A stretch of DNA of 64,000 nucleotides from Nostoc sp. NMS9 (GTDB lineage Bacteria > Cyanobacteriota > Cyanobacteriia > Cyanobacteriales > Nostocaceae), in the NCBI RefSeq assembly GCF_017114995.1, contig NZ_JABXKL010000020.1:23440-87439 (forward strand), written 5' to 3'. Under the pieces are notes generated by a model. The model saw nothing but the letters and a program-made list of their open reading frames with translations. It had not been told where the DNA came from and did not search any database. Made by a program: the position numbers and the translations under genes. Below, one piece after another: positions 37,879 to 47,530 of the stretch. Every line of letters starts with the position of its first letter. Position 1 is the first letter of the stretch.

Positions 37879-39351
37879 CTACTCGCTACCCCCCACTCCC
37901 AGAATGCAGCCACTGCGTGCGGGAACAGTCAATGACAACTGTTGAGTTTCTCCTTTACTATTCCACTCAACTTCAGCATTACCATATAAAAGTTTGTTGG
38001 GTTGAGTACGCAAAGTGGCGACATCTGCATTTGCTGTTGCCGAACTTGTACCAGCGTTGATGGCAATTATTAATTCCTCTGTCCCTAGAGTTCGCGCAAA
38101 GATATAAAGTTGCCCTTGAGCAAAGAGAACTTGGTAATCACCTGTACGCAAGGCTGGGTAAGTGTGGCGGAGGGCAATTAACTGGCGGTGAGTATTGAAA
38201 ATTTCTTGATTCCAGTTAGTCTCTAAAGGAAAACTACGACGTGAGTCTGGGTCTATTGCTCCAGGTAAGCCAACTTCATCACCATAGTAGATGCTGGAGG
38301 CACCGGGAAAGGTGAGCAACAGTAGAGTTGACAATTCTATACTGGCGATATCGCCGCCTGCAATGGTCATCAATCGGGCTGTATCGTGACTTGCAAGCAA
38401 ATTGAGTTGAGTTAGCTGAATTTCCCAAGGGTAAAGTTGCAGTACTTCTTGGATTTTGGTGGCGTACTCGGCAGCAAATAAGGGTGGGTAGGGTTGATAG
38501 TCGCGGCTTTGGACTTGTTCTAAGACTACGCGATCGCCTGCTGCAAAGGCAATTGTTGGCCCAGCAAATAAATAATTCATCACGCCGTCAAATTGCGTCC
38601 CATCTAGCCACTCACGTGAATCTCCCCAGACTTCGCCCACAATATAAGCTTCGGGATTGACTGCCTTAACGCGATCGCGAAATTCCTGCCAAAAACCAGG
38701 AGTTTTGATTTCAAATGGTACATCCAATCGCCAACCATCAATGCCGAATTTAATCCAATATTCGGCAATTTCCATAATATATTCTCGTACTTCTGGATTA
38801 TCGTGGTTAAATTCTGGCAAGGCACGATTTCCCCCCCAACCCACGTAGTTGGCAGGAAATTCCCCATTATATGGTGAAAGGGGCCAACCTTCTATTTTGA
38901 ACCAATTTACCCAAGGTGAATGGGGGCCATTTTCTAAAACGTCGTGGAAAAAGAAAAAGCCCCGGCTGGAATGGTTAAACACCCCATCCAGAACAACTTT
39001 GATATTCCGTTGATGGGCTGCATCAAGCAATTCCTTAAAAGCTTCGTTGCCCCCTAACATCGGGTCAACTTGATAATAATCGTGGGTATGATAGCGATGA
39101 TTGCTAGCGGATTGAAAAATGGGTGTGAAGTAAATCGCGTTAATCCCTAAATTCTGGATGTAGTCTAAATCCTCCATGATGCCCCATAAATCCCCGCCTT
39201 TATAGCCTTGGAGGGTTGGCATAGAGTCCCAATCTTCCCAACGGGCTTCCTGCAATAACCGTTTGCGCGGCTGTTTGCTTCTGGCAAAACGATCTGGGAA
39301 GATTTGGTAGAAAACAGCGTGCTTCACCCAGTCTGGTGTTTGAATTTGCAT
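37879..39351 (-). CDS. alpha-glucosidase/neopullulanase-type GH13 enzyme
   Basis: A 490-residue GH13 enzyme without the N-terminal starch-binding domain of classic neopullulanases. It starts WVKHAVFYQIFPDRFARS. The four barrel regions are DGVFNHSSRGF, DGWRLDVPFEI with the nucleophile Asp, YIVGEVWGD with the acid/base Glu, and LLASHDTARLM. QIFPDRF and the region II sequence point to the cyclomaltodextrinase/neopullulanase branch (GH13_20-like). It is cytosolic and likely trims short maltodextrins. The last residues sit in repeat-like sequence (CILGVGGSE), so the C-terminus may have been extended by the neighbouring low-complexity tract. Confidence 0.9.
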   Translation of the reverse strand: MQIQTPDWVKHAVFYQIFPDRFARSKQPRKRLLQEARWEDWDSMPTLQGYKGGDLWGIMEDLDYIQNLGINAIYFTPIFQSASNHRYHTHDYYQVDPMLGGNEAFKELLDAAHQRNIKVVLDGVFNHSSRGFFFFHDVLENGPHSPWVNWFKIEGWPLSPYNGEFPANYVGWGGNRALPEFNHDNPEVREYIMEIAEYWIKFGIDGWRLDVPFEIKTPGFWQEFRDRVKAVNPEAYIVGEVWGDSREWLDGTQFDGVMNYLFAGPTIAFAAGDRVVLEQVQSRDYQPYPPLFAAEYATKIQEVLQLYPWEIQLTQLNLLASHDTARLMTIAGGDIASIELSTLLLLTFPGASSIYYGDEVGLPGAIDPDSRRSFPLETNWNQEIFNTHRQLIALRHTYPALRTGDYQVLFAQGQLYIFARTLGTEELIIAINAGTSSATANADVATLRTQPNKLLYGNAEVEWNSKGETQQLSLTVPARSGCILGVGGSE

Positions 39352-40016
39352 GAATAACTTTTTGTATGTTTAGAAGCGATCGTTGCAAATATTAGCTTCT
39401 TTATGGCTCTTACTTATGATAGAGAATCTGTCATTTCTCAGTATTCATTAGCGATTTAGGCTTTTTCATGCTGTTTTATACGCAAATGTTATCAGTCTTA
39501 ACTATTTTGTTTTAGTTTTTAACAATTCAACAAGATAGACTTGCCACTGATGCATTCTGACTCCTGTTAGCGCAGCGGGGCGTAGCCCATTCTGACTACT
39601 GAATTCTTCTTTGATAAATTTATTTATTACTTAATTATTCTTAATTTTATTTTTTTCACTTTGTCCGTAATGATTTAGGCAGACAATGGATTAGTTTAAT
39701 AGCTTCATAAAAATTACCTGTTACCTTAGATTTCGGTAATTCTTAGATGCAACCGATCAAAGATGTCTCAGGAACCACAGAAAATCACTATGAGGGATAC
39801 GTAATTTAAGAATATGAGTTATGAATTAGCAATTGTCTTAGGAATAACTCTTACCTCCTAAGCTTATTTGATGTTATCTATAAAATAAATAGATAACTAT
39901 AGTCGCATCAAATAATCAAAGCTAAAAAACTGCATACTCTGCGTTAATGCTAGAGCGACTTATCCTGCTAGAACTACTACTTTGTTGACAGCAAATAAAT
40001 TGAGTTTGAGGTAAAA
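39352..40016. other. intergenic region upstream of the subtilisin gene
   Basis: No gene is seen. There is a dispersed Nostoc repeat near 39566-39591 (tagcgcagcggggcgtagcc type) and a 9-bp hairpin at 39873-39897 (GTTATCTAT with ATAGATAAC). It is AT-rich and likely holds the promoters of the divergent GH13 and S8 peptidase genes. Confidence 0.5.
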
Positions 40017-41744
40017 ATGAGACACGAAAAACTTTCTCCTGGACTACTTTTGGCATATCAAGACTATCAAAATGAAGGAGATCAAGCTTTAGTTACACAT
40101 AAGCGATCGCTTGGCATCATTGCCCATAAAAGCCCGGTCAAGCCCACTAAGAGCGTCGTTTTTATCTACTGCGACCCCAATGCAGACTTAAGTTATTTAT
40201 CACAATATAATATTGAAGTCAATCAAAACTCTGGGAGTGTGCGGACAGCTTTCTTACCCATAGAGAGTCTAGATGTCTTATCTGAAGAAGATGTGATTCA
40301 GCGGATTAAGCCATCACGCAAACTCCATTTGAGGATGGACACTGCAATGGGAACAGTCAAACTGCCGGAATTCAAGAATCAAACCGGACTGACTGGAAAA
40401 GGAGTAATTATCGGGATTATAGACAGTGGCATCGATCCGAAACACCCCGCTTTTGCTGGACGAATTTTACACATTTGGGATCAAACATTGCCAGGGCCAG
40501 GAGTCACAGAAGGCGGCTATGGGGCTGAATTTACGGGAGCGCAACTGACAGTTTCTCAAGATACTGGCGGTCATGGTACTCACGTCGCTGGCATTGCCGC
40601 TGGTGCTGATGCTAGTTATGGCGGTGTCGCACCAGAAGCGGAATTAGTTGTCGTCAGGTCAGATTTACAGGATGCCCACATTGCAGATGGTGTGCGTTAC
40701 ATTTTCCGAGTTGCTAGAGAGTTGGGACGCCCAGCAGTGGTAAATCTCAGCTTGGGTGGACACGCTGATGCCCATGATGGTAGCGACTCCCTATCCAAAG
40801 TGATTGATGCCGAAACTGGCCCTGGAAGAATTGTTTGCTGTGCGGCGGGTAACGAAGGAAACGATAACATTCATGGACAAGCGACCATACCAAGTGGACG
40901 CACTCGTGGTATGCGCTTTAATGTTCCTTTGAATCAAGTAGGCATAGTTTGGTTAAACGCTTGGTATGCCAAAGACAGCGAATTGGAAGTATCTGTGCGG
41001 AGTCCTAACGGTTTTGTTACCCCCTTCCAAAAAATAATTACTGACGGTAATGCCGCCCAAGATTATCAGTTACCAGATGCACGGGTGCAATTAGCGACAC
41101 CAGCGCCAGACCAAGCCAACGGCGACCATAATTTCTTTGTGCAAATACGTGGTATTGGCCCCTCGCAAGTAATGGGAGGTGTTTGGCAGCTGCGAGTCCG
41201 CAACACTTCTTCAACTGACACATGTTTAAATGTGTGGACACTAGATGATACTTCGTCAGTGTTTTTCACCGGTAAAAGTGTGAAGGATGCCTTAAAAATT
41301 GGTTCGCCAGGAGCCGCCAGCAGTGCAATTACAGTTGCTGCCTATACTACTAAAACCAAATACACAGATATTGATAACCAAGTGCGAGAAATGGGGTTAG
41401 AATTGGATACTATTTCGGAATTCAGTAGTGAAGGACCTCTACGGAATGATGCACAGAAGCCGGATGTAGCAGCACCAGGAGCAATGATCGTTTCCACACT
41501 TTCCGCCGATGCTAATTTTGACCGCTCATCAATGATTAATTCCAAGTTTGTGGTTCAGGCTGGTACGAGTATGGCGACACCGTTTGTTAGTGGGTTAGTA
41601 GCACTACTGTTGCAGCGCGATCCTAAACTCGATCCGGCTGCTGTGAAAGACTTACTACGTAAAAATAGTGCAATTCCTGGAAAACCCGCAGGCACATTTG
41701 ATGACAAATGGGGTTATGGAGTCATTAACGCAGCTAATCTGTAA
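40017..41744 (+). CDS. S8 family (subtilisin-like) serine peptidase with an N-terminal propeptide-like domain
   Basis: A 575-residue peptidase. Residues 1-45 are polar with no signal peptide. Residues 46-107 resemble an I9-type propeptide (VVFIYCDPNADL, TAFLPIESLDVLSEED). The catalytic domain has Asp136 in IIDSGIDPKHP, His186 in GGHGTHVAGIAAG and Ser518 in GTSMATPFVSG, so the triad is complete. An insert domain of about 150 residues (about 290-440) lies before the Ser motif, as in larger bacterial subtilases. GAGG 5 bases before the ATG sets the start. The next gene, 83 bases downstream, encodes a protein similar to its propeptide. Cytosolic action is likely unless an unrecognised export route is used. 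Confidence 0.93.
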   Translation: MRHEKLSPGLLLAYQDYQNEGDQALVTHKRSLGIIAHKSPVKPTKSVVFIYCDPNADLSYLSQYNIEVNQNSGSVRTAFLPIESLDVLSEEDVIQRIKPSRKLHLRMDTAMGTVKLPEFKNQTGLTGKGVIIGIIDSGIDPKHPAFAGRILHIWDQTLPGPGVTEGGYGAEFTGAQLTVSQDTGGHGTHVAGIAAGADASYGGVAPEAELVVVRSDLQDAHIADGVRYIFRVARELGRPAVVNLSLGGHADAHDGSDSLSKVIDAETGPGRIVCCAAGNEGNDNIHGQATIPSGRTRGMRFNVPLNQVGIVWLNAWYAKDSELEVSVRSPNGFVTPFQKIITDGNAAQDYQLPDARVQLATPAPDQANGDHNFFVQIRGIGPSQVMGGVWQLRVRNTSSTDTCLNVWTLDDTSSVFFTGKSVKDALKIGSPGAASSAITVAAYTTKTKYTDIDNQVREMGLELDTISEFSSEGPLRNDAQKPDVAAPGAMIVSTLSADANFDRSSMINSKFVVQAGTSMATPFVSGLVALLLQRDPKLDPAAVKDLLRKNSAIPGKPAGTFDDKWGYGVINAANL

Positions 41745-41827
41745 TTAGACTGAGAAAGCTGGATATTATTTCTGTACAAGGGTAGGTAACAACAACCGAT
41801 AAATTTGATAAGTTAGGGTAGGCAGAA

Positions 41828-42157
41828 ATGTCTACCCTGTTTACCAAGGAGTTGCTGGTGAATTATCAGAAACTAGATGCCGCTCTTGCTACAGCGCTAA
41901 ATGATGTTCAAGATTCAGAAGAAACTAGTTTGGCAGTTTTTATCCATACTGAACCAATTTTAAACCCTGCTGCAACTGCTGTTTTAGAAAGTTTTGGTGT
42001 CAGTGGTGTTAGCAGTGGCAAAGATATTTTCACGGCAACACTGTCACCAAATGCCATTGCCCAGTTGTCAGAGCAATCTTGGGTGAAGTATTTGAAGCGA
42101 TCGCAGCAATTAGGTTTGGTTAATAGGAGAATAAATACACCGAAGTTGGGTGTTTAA
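41828..42157 (+). CDS. stand-alone propeptide-like (I9-type) small protein
   Basis: A 109-residue protein. Residues 35-98 align by eye with residues 46-107 of the upstream S8 peptidase: SLAVFIHTEPIL against SVVFIYCDPNADL, TATLSPNAIAQLSEQSWV against TAFLPIESLDVLSEEDVI, and KRSQQLGL against KPSRKLHL. This is the pattern of a subtilisin propeptide. Free I9-type proteins can inhibit or help fold the cognate enzyme. It is on the same strand, 83 bases after the peptidase, so they are likely cotranscribed. That it inhibits this particular protease is an inference. Confidence 0.65.
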   Translation: MSTLFTKELLVNYQKLDAALATALNDVQDSEETSLAVFIHTEPILNPAATAVLESFGVSGVSSGKDIFTATLSPNAIAQLSEQSWVKYLKRSQQLGLVNRRINTPKLGV

Positions 42158-42200
42158 TAGGCATTGCCTACCCTTACAATGTGTAGATAATTTTTTGCTG

Positions 42201-42572
42201 TTACTGTGAATCAGGTTTTGGTTTTTCTGGAAACTTACACTTCACCTCAATTTCCAGATTACTTTCAGCAGAGCCTTCAGTAATGTAAGGAATACCTGCT
42301 TTACCACCCAACTTAATGCCAAATTTAAGTCTTACCTCTTCAATCTCAGCAGTATTGAAGTCTTTAAAAGCACTAAGAGCATAAATAGTATAAGAGCGAA
42401 TCATTTGCCGAGCTTGTTGCATCCGAGCGATCGCATCTGTTCGGACATCCTTGTATTCTATGCCATCATCGTCCTCATCAATTTCCGAAGTTATTTCGGT
42501 GGCTGTGACGTTAATCTCAATCTGCTCAATCTCTCCATCTGCTTGGAAAAATAGTTGCTGCACTTCTGACAT
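42201..42572 (-). CDS. Trypco1/Pepco-like small protein of conflict systems
   Basis: A 123-residue acidic protein with no signal peptide. The N-terminal half holds beta strands and an acidic loop (IEQIEINVTATEITSEIDED); a helix follows (DAIARMQQARQMIRSY), and the C-terminal part reads EEVRLKFGIKLGGKAGIPYI then SAESNLEIEVKCKF. The final pattern (V-x-F-G-I-K-L, then a repeated strand with A-E-x-N) is like the peptidase-co-occurring Trypco1/Pepco domains described next to bacterial caspases, trypsins and STAND ATPases; the name is from memory. GAGG 6 bases before the ATG supports the start. It shares a 147-base divergent promoter region with the caspase-STAND gene. Confidence 0.6.
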   Translation of the reverse strand: MSEVQQLFFQADGEIEQIEINVTATEITSEIDEDDDGIEYKDVRTDAIARMQQARQMIRSYTIYALSAFKDFNTAEIEEVRLKFGIKLGGKAGIPYITEGSAESNLEIEVKCKFPEKPKPDSQ

Positions 42573-42719
42573 AAGCTACCTCGATTAAAGTTTTGTAACG
42601 TATCTGAATAAATTTCAGCTTGCTTGCAGAAAACTAACAGATGGTATTGTTTCTAGTAACACAGCCATTGATTGTGTCTGTCAAGATTATCCCGCATTTA
42701 CCAACCCAAGGTGTGTTAA

Positions 42720-45700
42720 ATGGCACGATACGCGCTTGTTATTGGCATAGCCGAGTATCTCAGCCCATCATTACCGCGTTTGTCGAAGACTACAAATGAT
42801 GCTGAGGCTATAGCACAACTTCTAGAGCAATATGGTGATTTCCAGTCTGTGCAAAGACTACCACAGCGCTGGAATAAAGAGAAAAATGGCTATGAAATGG
42901 CAACACAAAAAGTTACTGGCGCTCAACTTGGCCAAGATTTGAGAACATTCCTGCTAGAGCAAGCTGCTAATAATGAAGCGTTGATTTATTTTAGCGGACA
43001 CGGTTTTACCATTTCGGACAATTTGGGACAACAAAAGGGATATTTGGCAAGTTCTGATTGTCAGATTGAATTTAAAGAAAACGAAAATGTTGAACAAAAA
43101 TATGGCATTCCTCTGGATAGTCTTAACGAGTTAATTCGAGATTCGCAATTGAGTAGTTTAGTGATGCTACTCGATTGCTGTCATAGCGGCTATTTCCTAG
43201 AAAGACAATTAATAGAAAGAACTCTTAACGCTTTCAGTTCGCAAAAAGATTATTACTTAATTACAGCTTGTCGTGGCTTTGAACGCGCTGGAGTAATTAA
43301 AAGTGAAGAATATAGTATTTTCACAGGTGCAGTTGTTAAGGGATTGGCAATAGAAAATGTAGGTAGTAGTAGGCGAATAAGTGGCGATCGCTTGTTTGAT
43401 TTTGTCAGTAACGAATTGAAAGGTTCCGTACAGGAGCCGATTCGCATGGGTTGGGGACGTTCGATTACTCTGGTTACTTATCCCCAGTTAGATATTCCTA
43501 CAGGAGAAAAAATTGCTTTCAATCAGGAAAATCCTTATCGGGGACTTTATGCTTTTGAATCAGAGCAAGCGCAATATTTTTGTGGACGAGATGAAGCAGT
43601 TCGCACACTAATTTCGCGTTTAGCAGAAAGTCGATTTTTGGCTGTAATTGGCTATTCAGGTAGTGGTAAATCTTCTTTAGTAAAAGCGGGTTTGTTACCG
43701 CAACTGAAAGGCGATCGCCTCCCTCGAAGCAGTGAATGGGAAATCGCATCTTTTACACCAGGAGAGCATCCATTAGGTAAATTAGTTGACATTTTAGCTC
43801 GACAACAGCAGCAAAATCAGCCACATCTATTGTTTATCGATCAATTTGAAGAAATATTTACCCTTTGTCAAGACGATGAGGAACGCAAAGCTTTTATTCG
43901 TTTAATAGCACAGGAAGTAAAAAAGGGTGAGGGAGAAACGCGGATAATTTTGACAATTCGCGGTGATTTCTTAAATCGATGTGCTGACTATTTAGAAATC
44001 ACTACTCTCATCAATAGCATTCCTCCCACATCATTCATCGTCACACCGATGTCTTTTACTGAGTTAGAAGAAGCAATTGAAAAACCAGCAAAATTACATG
44101 GGGTAACATTTGAGCGTGGTTTAGTTTCACAAATTTCCGCCGATGTAGTCAACCGTCCGGGTGCATTACCCATACTGCAATACGCGCTTAAAGAGTTGTG
44201 GCGAGTTTGCATTGAAGAACCTGAATCGCCACAACCGCTTTTAACCCGCAAAGGCTATGAAGAAATTGGTGGGGTTAAAGGAGCTTTAGATAAACGAGCG
44301 ACGATTTTGTATCAAAGTTTAACAACTATAGATCAAGCCTTTGCACGTCGCTTGTTTATGGAATTGGTGCAGTTAGGTGAAACTGGAGAAGTGACGCGGC
44401 GGCGTGCTAGCTGGGATAGATTAGATGCAATTTCAGATTCTCCACAACAATTGCAACGGGTTGTAGGATTACTGGCAGGTTCTCAACAACGTTTAATTAT
44501 CACCGATGAAAAGACGGTTGAAGTTGCTCATGAAGCACTTTTATCTGAGTGGAAATTATTAAATACTTGGATTGCTGAAAATCTGGAGAATATTCGTCTC
44601 AGTCGTTCTTTAGAGGAAGATTGCCAGGAATGGCTACAAAGATTTAATAAATTAGATGAAGCACTATTGACAGGTGCAAAATTGGCTGTAATTTCTGAAT
44701 GGGTGAATAAGACTCAGCCAAGACTTACGCCATTAGAATCAGAATTTTTGCATAAGAGTTTGGAGAGACGCGATAGAGAAATTCAAGCGCAACTAGAGCA
44801 GGAACGTGAATTGCGAGAAGCGGCGGAAGCCAGAGCCAACGCGGAAGGGGAAAAAGTTAAACAGGAAAAAGCCAAAGTTAAAGCTCAAAGACAAAGAACT
44901 CAAGCATTTGCAGCTTTAGCAGTTGTATCAATTGCATTATCAGGGTTGTGGGTTAAATCCGAAAAGCATAATGTAGAACTAGTCAAAATGGAAGAGGTAA
45001 ATAAATGGATTAAAGAGTCTCAAACATTCTTTGAAAATAATAAACAAATTGAAGCATTAATGGCAAGTGTACAAGCACTACAGCGATTAAAAAAGATAGG
45101 TGGAAAACACACTGAAGAACTTCAGCAACTGCAATCAATAATTTATAAAGTGGGGGAGCATAATCGGCTCGAAGGTCATCAGGGTTCCGTTTATGGTGTA
45201 AGTTTTAGTCCTGATAGTAAAATCATTGCATCCGGTGGTGTTGATGGAATTATTAAAATTTGGGATAGCAATGGCAAATTTTTATACGATCTCCCACATC
45301 AAAAAGAAGGATTTTGGCGTTTAAGATTTAGTCATAATGGTAAATTATTAGCTTCTGCAAGTCTTGATGGAACTGTTAAAATTTGGAGTATTGAATCTAA
45401 GAGAAACAAACTTATAAATGATTTTTCTGAGCATCAAGGGCCTGTTAATGATATTAGTTTTAGTCATGATGACAAACTAATTGCCTCTGCTGGTCAAGAC
45501 GGAATTATAAGAATTTGGAATACTGAAGTTCAACAAAAGCAGTCCCAAGCAGAAAATGAATTAAATATGAGAGATTTTTTTATAAAACTAAAAAATAGTG
45601 ATGCTGGCAAAAACTATGAAATTTATAGTCTAGACTTTGAGCCTTATGATAATTCAAAAATAGTTTATGGAGGTAATGACGGTCATATCAGACTTTGGAA

Positions 45701-46295
45701 TTTTAACAATTTTAATAAAAGTAATAAACCAGAACCTGTTGGGTTTCAGGGCGAGGGCCAGATAGTAAAAGTAGTAAAATTTAGTTCGCAAGCAAATATA
45801 CTTGCTTCTGCTGGTAATAAAGGTACAATAAATATTTGGAATACTAAAATTAGAGTTAACAAACCACTAGTGTCTTTCAATACTAGTAATAAAGCTACTG
45901 GTAATATAATCTACGGGTTAGATTTTTCTCCTGACGGGCGTAAACTTGCTTCTGGTGGCAATGATGAAACTGTTAATGTGTGGAATGTAGATAGAGCTAC
46001 ACAAAGTTCTAGTACTAAAGAAGGATTTTTGCTAGAAACTCTAAAAGGACATACTAATGGGGTTAATCAATTAGCATTTAGTCATGATGGTAAGACAATA
46101 GCATCTTCCAGTGATGATGGAACTGTCAGACTTTGGCTCTGGCACTTGGATAAAAAAGATGATGTTGCTCCTGATGCAGAAAAATTGTTAAACTATAGCT
46201 GCGATTTTTTAAAAGAATACTTACAAACTAATAAGAATATACCAGATTGGATGAATAACCAATCTGGTGGTATGTGTCCAATTGGCAAAAAATGA
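42720..46295 (+). CDS. caspase-nSTAND1-WD40 protein (orthocaspase fused to STAND ATPase)
   Basis: A 1191-residue multidomain protein. Residues 1-255 are a caspase-like C14 domain with the dyad His94 (IYFSGHG) and Cys154 (LLDCCHSG). Residues about 270-720 are an nSTAND1 module: NPYRGLYAFESEQAQYFCGR, Walker A GYSGSGKSS at 311-319, Walker B LLFIDQFEE, GDFLNRC and RPGALPILQYALKELW. A charged coiled coil (about 680-725) leads to one membrane segment (about 730-747). Seven WD40 repeats (about 814-1140, such as VYGVSFSPDSKIIASGG and GTVRLW) end the protein, enough for one propeller. This is the architecture of a sensor (WD40), switch (ATPase) and protease effector. AAGG precedes the ATG. Confidence 0.95.
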   Translation: MARYALVIGIAEYLSPSLPRLSKTTNDAEAIAQLLEQYGDFQSVQRLPQRWNKEKNGYEMATQKVTGAQLGQDLRTFLLEQAANNEALIYFSGHGFTISDNLGQQKGYLASSDCQIEFKENENVEQKYGIPLDSLNELIRDSQLSSLVMLLDCCHSGYFLERQLIERTLNAFSSQKDYYLITACRGFERAGVIKSEEYSIFTGAVVKGLAIENVGSSRRISGDRLFDFVSNELKGSVQEPIRMGWGRSITLVTYPQLDIPTGEKIAFNQENPYRGLYAFESEQAQYFCGRDEAVRTLISRLAESRFLAVIGYSGSGKSSLVKAGLLPQLKGDRLPRSSEWEIASFTPGEHPLGKLVDILARQQQQNQPHLLFIDQFEEIFTLCQDDEERKAFIRLIAQEVKKGEGETRIILTIRGDFLNRCADYLEITTLINSIPPTSFIVTPMSFTELEEAIEKPAKLHGVTFERGLVSQISADVVNRPGALPILQYALKELWRVCIEEPESPQPLLTRKGYEEIGGVKGALDKRATILYQSLTTIDQAFARRLFMELVQLGETGEVTRRRASWDRLDAISDSPQQLQRVVGLLAGSQQRLIITDEKTVEVAHEALLSEWKLLNTWIAENLENIRLSRSLEEDCQEWLQRFNKLDEALLTGAKLAVISEWVNKTQPRLTPLESEFLHKSLERRDREIQAQLEQERELREAAEARANAEGEKVKQEKAKVKAQRQRTQAFAALAVVSIALSGLWVKSEKHNVELVKMEEVNKWIKESQTFFENNKQIEALMASVQALQRLKKIGGKHTEELQQLQSIIYKVGEHNRLEGHQGSVYGVSFSPDSKIIASGGVDGIIKIWDSNGKFLYDLPHQKEGFWRLRFSHNGKLLASASLDGTVKIWSIESKRNKLINDFSEHQGPVNDISFSHDDKLIASAGQDGIIRIWNTEVQQKQSQAENELNMRDFFIKLKNSDAGKNYEIYSLDFEPYDNSKIVYGGNDGHIRLWNFNNFNKSNKPEPVGFQGEGQIVKVVKFSSQANILASAGNKGTINIWNTKIRVNKPLVSFNTSNKATGNIIYGLDFSPDGRKLASGGNDETVNVWNVDRATQSSSTKEGFLLETLKGHTNGVNQLAFSHDGKTIASSSDDGTVRLWLWHLDKKDDVAPDAEKLLNYSCDFLKEYLQTNKNIPDWMNNQSGGMCPIGKK

Positions 46296-46329
46296 AAAGA
46301 TTCTTATTACTAATTATTGATTTGTTTTC

Positions 46330-47487
46330 TTATTTTTTTGAGGGATTTTGCTGAGTTGGAATAACATAGACAGATTTATCATCCTTAGGAACCCGTATAG
46401 TTGGAGTTCGAGAATCTTGGTTTTCTGAATCCTTTTTAACCTTTTTACTTTTATCCCCTAGTAGAACACCATCCTTAGCTATCAAGCCAAACTGTCCCTC
46501 ATCAATCCACTCATTCTTTAGTAATGACCACCAGTCAGTAGCTAACCCACTTAATATATAATCATAGGGTAGCCAACCATAGCCATCTTCACCCCAATCT
46601 TCACCCCAGCAATTTCTAATTAAGAAAGCTCCTTTAGTAGTGCAATTTTCAGTGGGATGCTTAATTTCCATATCATCTTGATAACCAACAGCAACAACTG
46701 CATGACCACCTGTCACCTTTTCATGCTCAGTAGGATAAGGAATTTCTCCACTTTTCTTGATGTTTTTATTATCTAGAGAACTATAAGTTGTAAATCCAAA
46801 CATAGCAGGAAAGCCAGCCGTTAGAAAAGCTTTTATTTGAACCAATGCTTCCTTTTTTGAAAGTTGAGGTAAGTCAAGCCTAAAATACTGAAGTGCTTGA
46901 TAATTTTGAGCGTAGGCATAGCAAAAAGCAGATGGTTCTTCGTCAAAATTTTCAACATTATAAGGCCAATATTCTTCTGGAGGTATGCCGAAAATTGCCA
47001 TCGCTTTCATTGTAAAGCGGGTCGATGCTCCAGTATCTCCAGTTAGTCCCATTAACTTTCGTGTGACTTTGTAGAGAAAGCGGCTGGACGCATCTATGTA
47101 TTGGTTATTTCCCTTCTTTTCAAAATATTCCAACAAGGCAACGCCAGCCAGTGCTGTACAAGAATCAAGGTTTCCTTGTTCCTCAATTGGAGAACACCAT
47201 TGCCGCAAATCGACATCAGGAGATAAAGATATTGGATATTGCAAACTTGCCGAATTTTGGTCTATTGGTTCTTTAAAAGGTAAGAGTAGGCTAGTTTGCT
47301 TTTTATCTTCTTTCCCATTCTCTTGAACTTCTGTCTTGTTCTCTATTTGTAATGTGCAATCATTTACTAAAGTTGCTTGTTCGAGTCTAATTCTTTCTTT
47401 GTTATTAGAGTCTTTGATTATGTTCTCTAGAGAATAGTCTCTAAAATCTGGACGATCTGGCAACCAACCCATTCTAAAGTTCGGCAT
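46330..47487 (-). CDS. papain-like C1 family cysteine peptidase
   Basis: A 385-residue protein. The N-terminal MGWLPDRPDFRDYS and SPDVDLRQWCSPIEEQGN are typical of bacterial C1A peptidases. The active site is Cys110 (NLDSCTALAG), His262 (GGHAVVAVGY) and Asn292 (IRNCWGEDWGEDGYGW), so the triad is complete. No signal peptide or propeptide of the cathepsin type is seen, so it is probably cytosolic. The C-terminal 50 residues are charged and low in complexity. It converges with the caspase-STAND gene with 34 bases between stops, which supports but does not prove a functional link. Confidence 0.9.
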   Translation of the reverse strand: MPNFRMGWLPDRPDFRDYSLENIIKDSNNKERIRLEQATLVNDCTLQIENKTEVQENGKEDKKQTSLLLPFKEPIDQNSASLQYPISLSPDVDLRQWCSPIEEQGNLDSCTALAGVALLEYFEKKGNNQYIDASSRFLYKVTRKLMGLTGDTGASTRFTMKAMAIFGIPPEEYWPYNVENFDEEPSAFCYAYAQNYQALQYFRLDLPQLSKKEALVQIKAFLTAGFPAMFGFTTYSSLDNKNIKKSGEIPYPTEHEKVTGGHAVVAVGYQDDMEIKHPTENCTTKGAFLIRNCWGEDWGEDGYGWLPYDYILSGLATDWWSLLKNEWIDEGQFGLIAKDGVLLGDKSKKVKKDSENQDSRTPTIRVPKDDKSVYVIPTQQNPSKK

Positions 47488-47530
47488 ATGTCTGTTACCC
47501 TGTTTTTAAATATGTTAGGAAGTTAACTTA

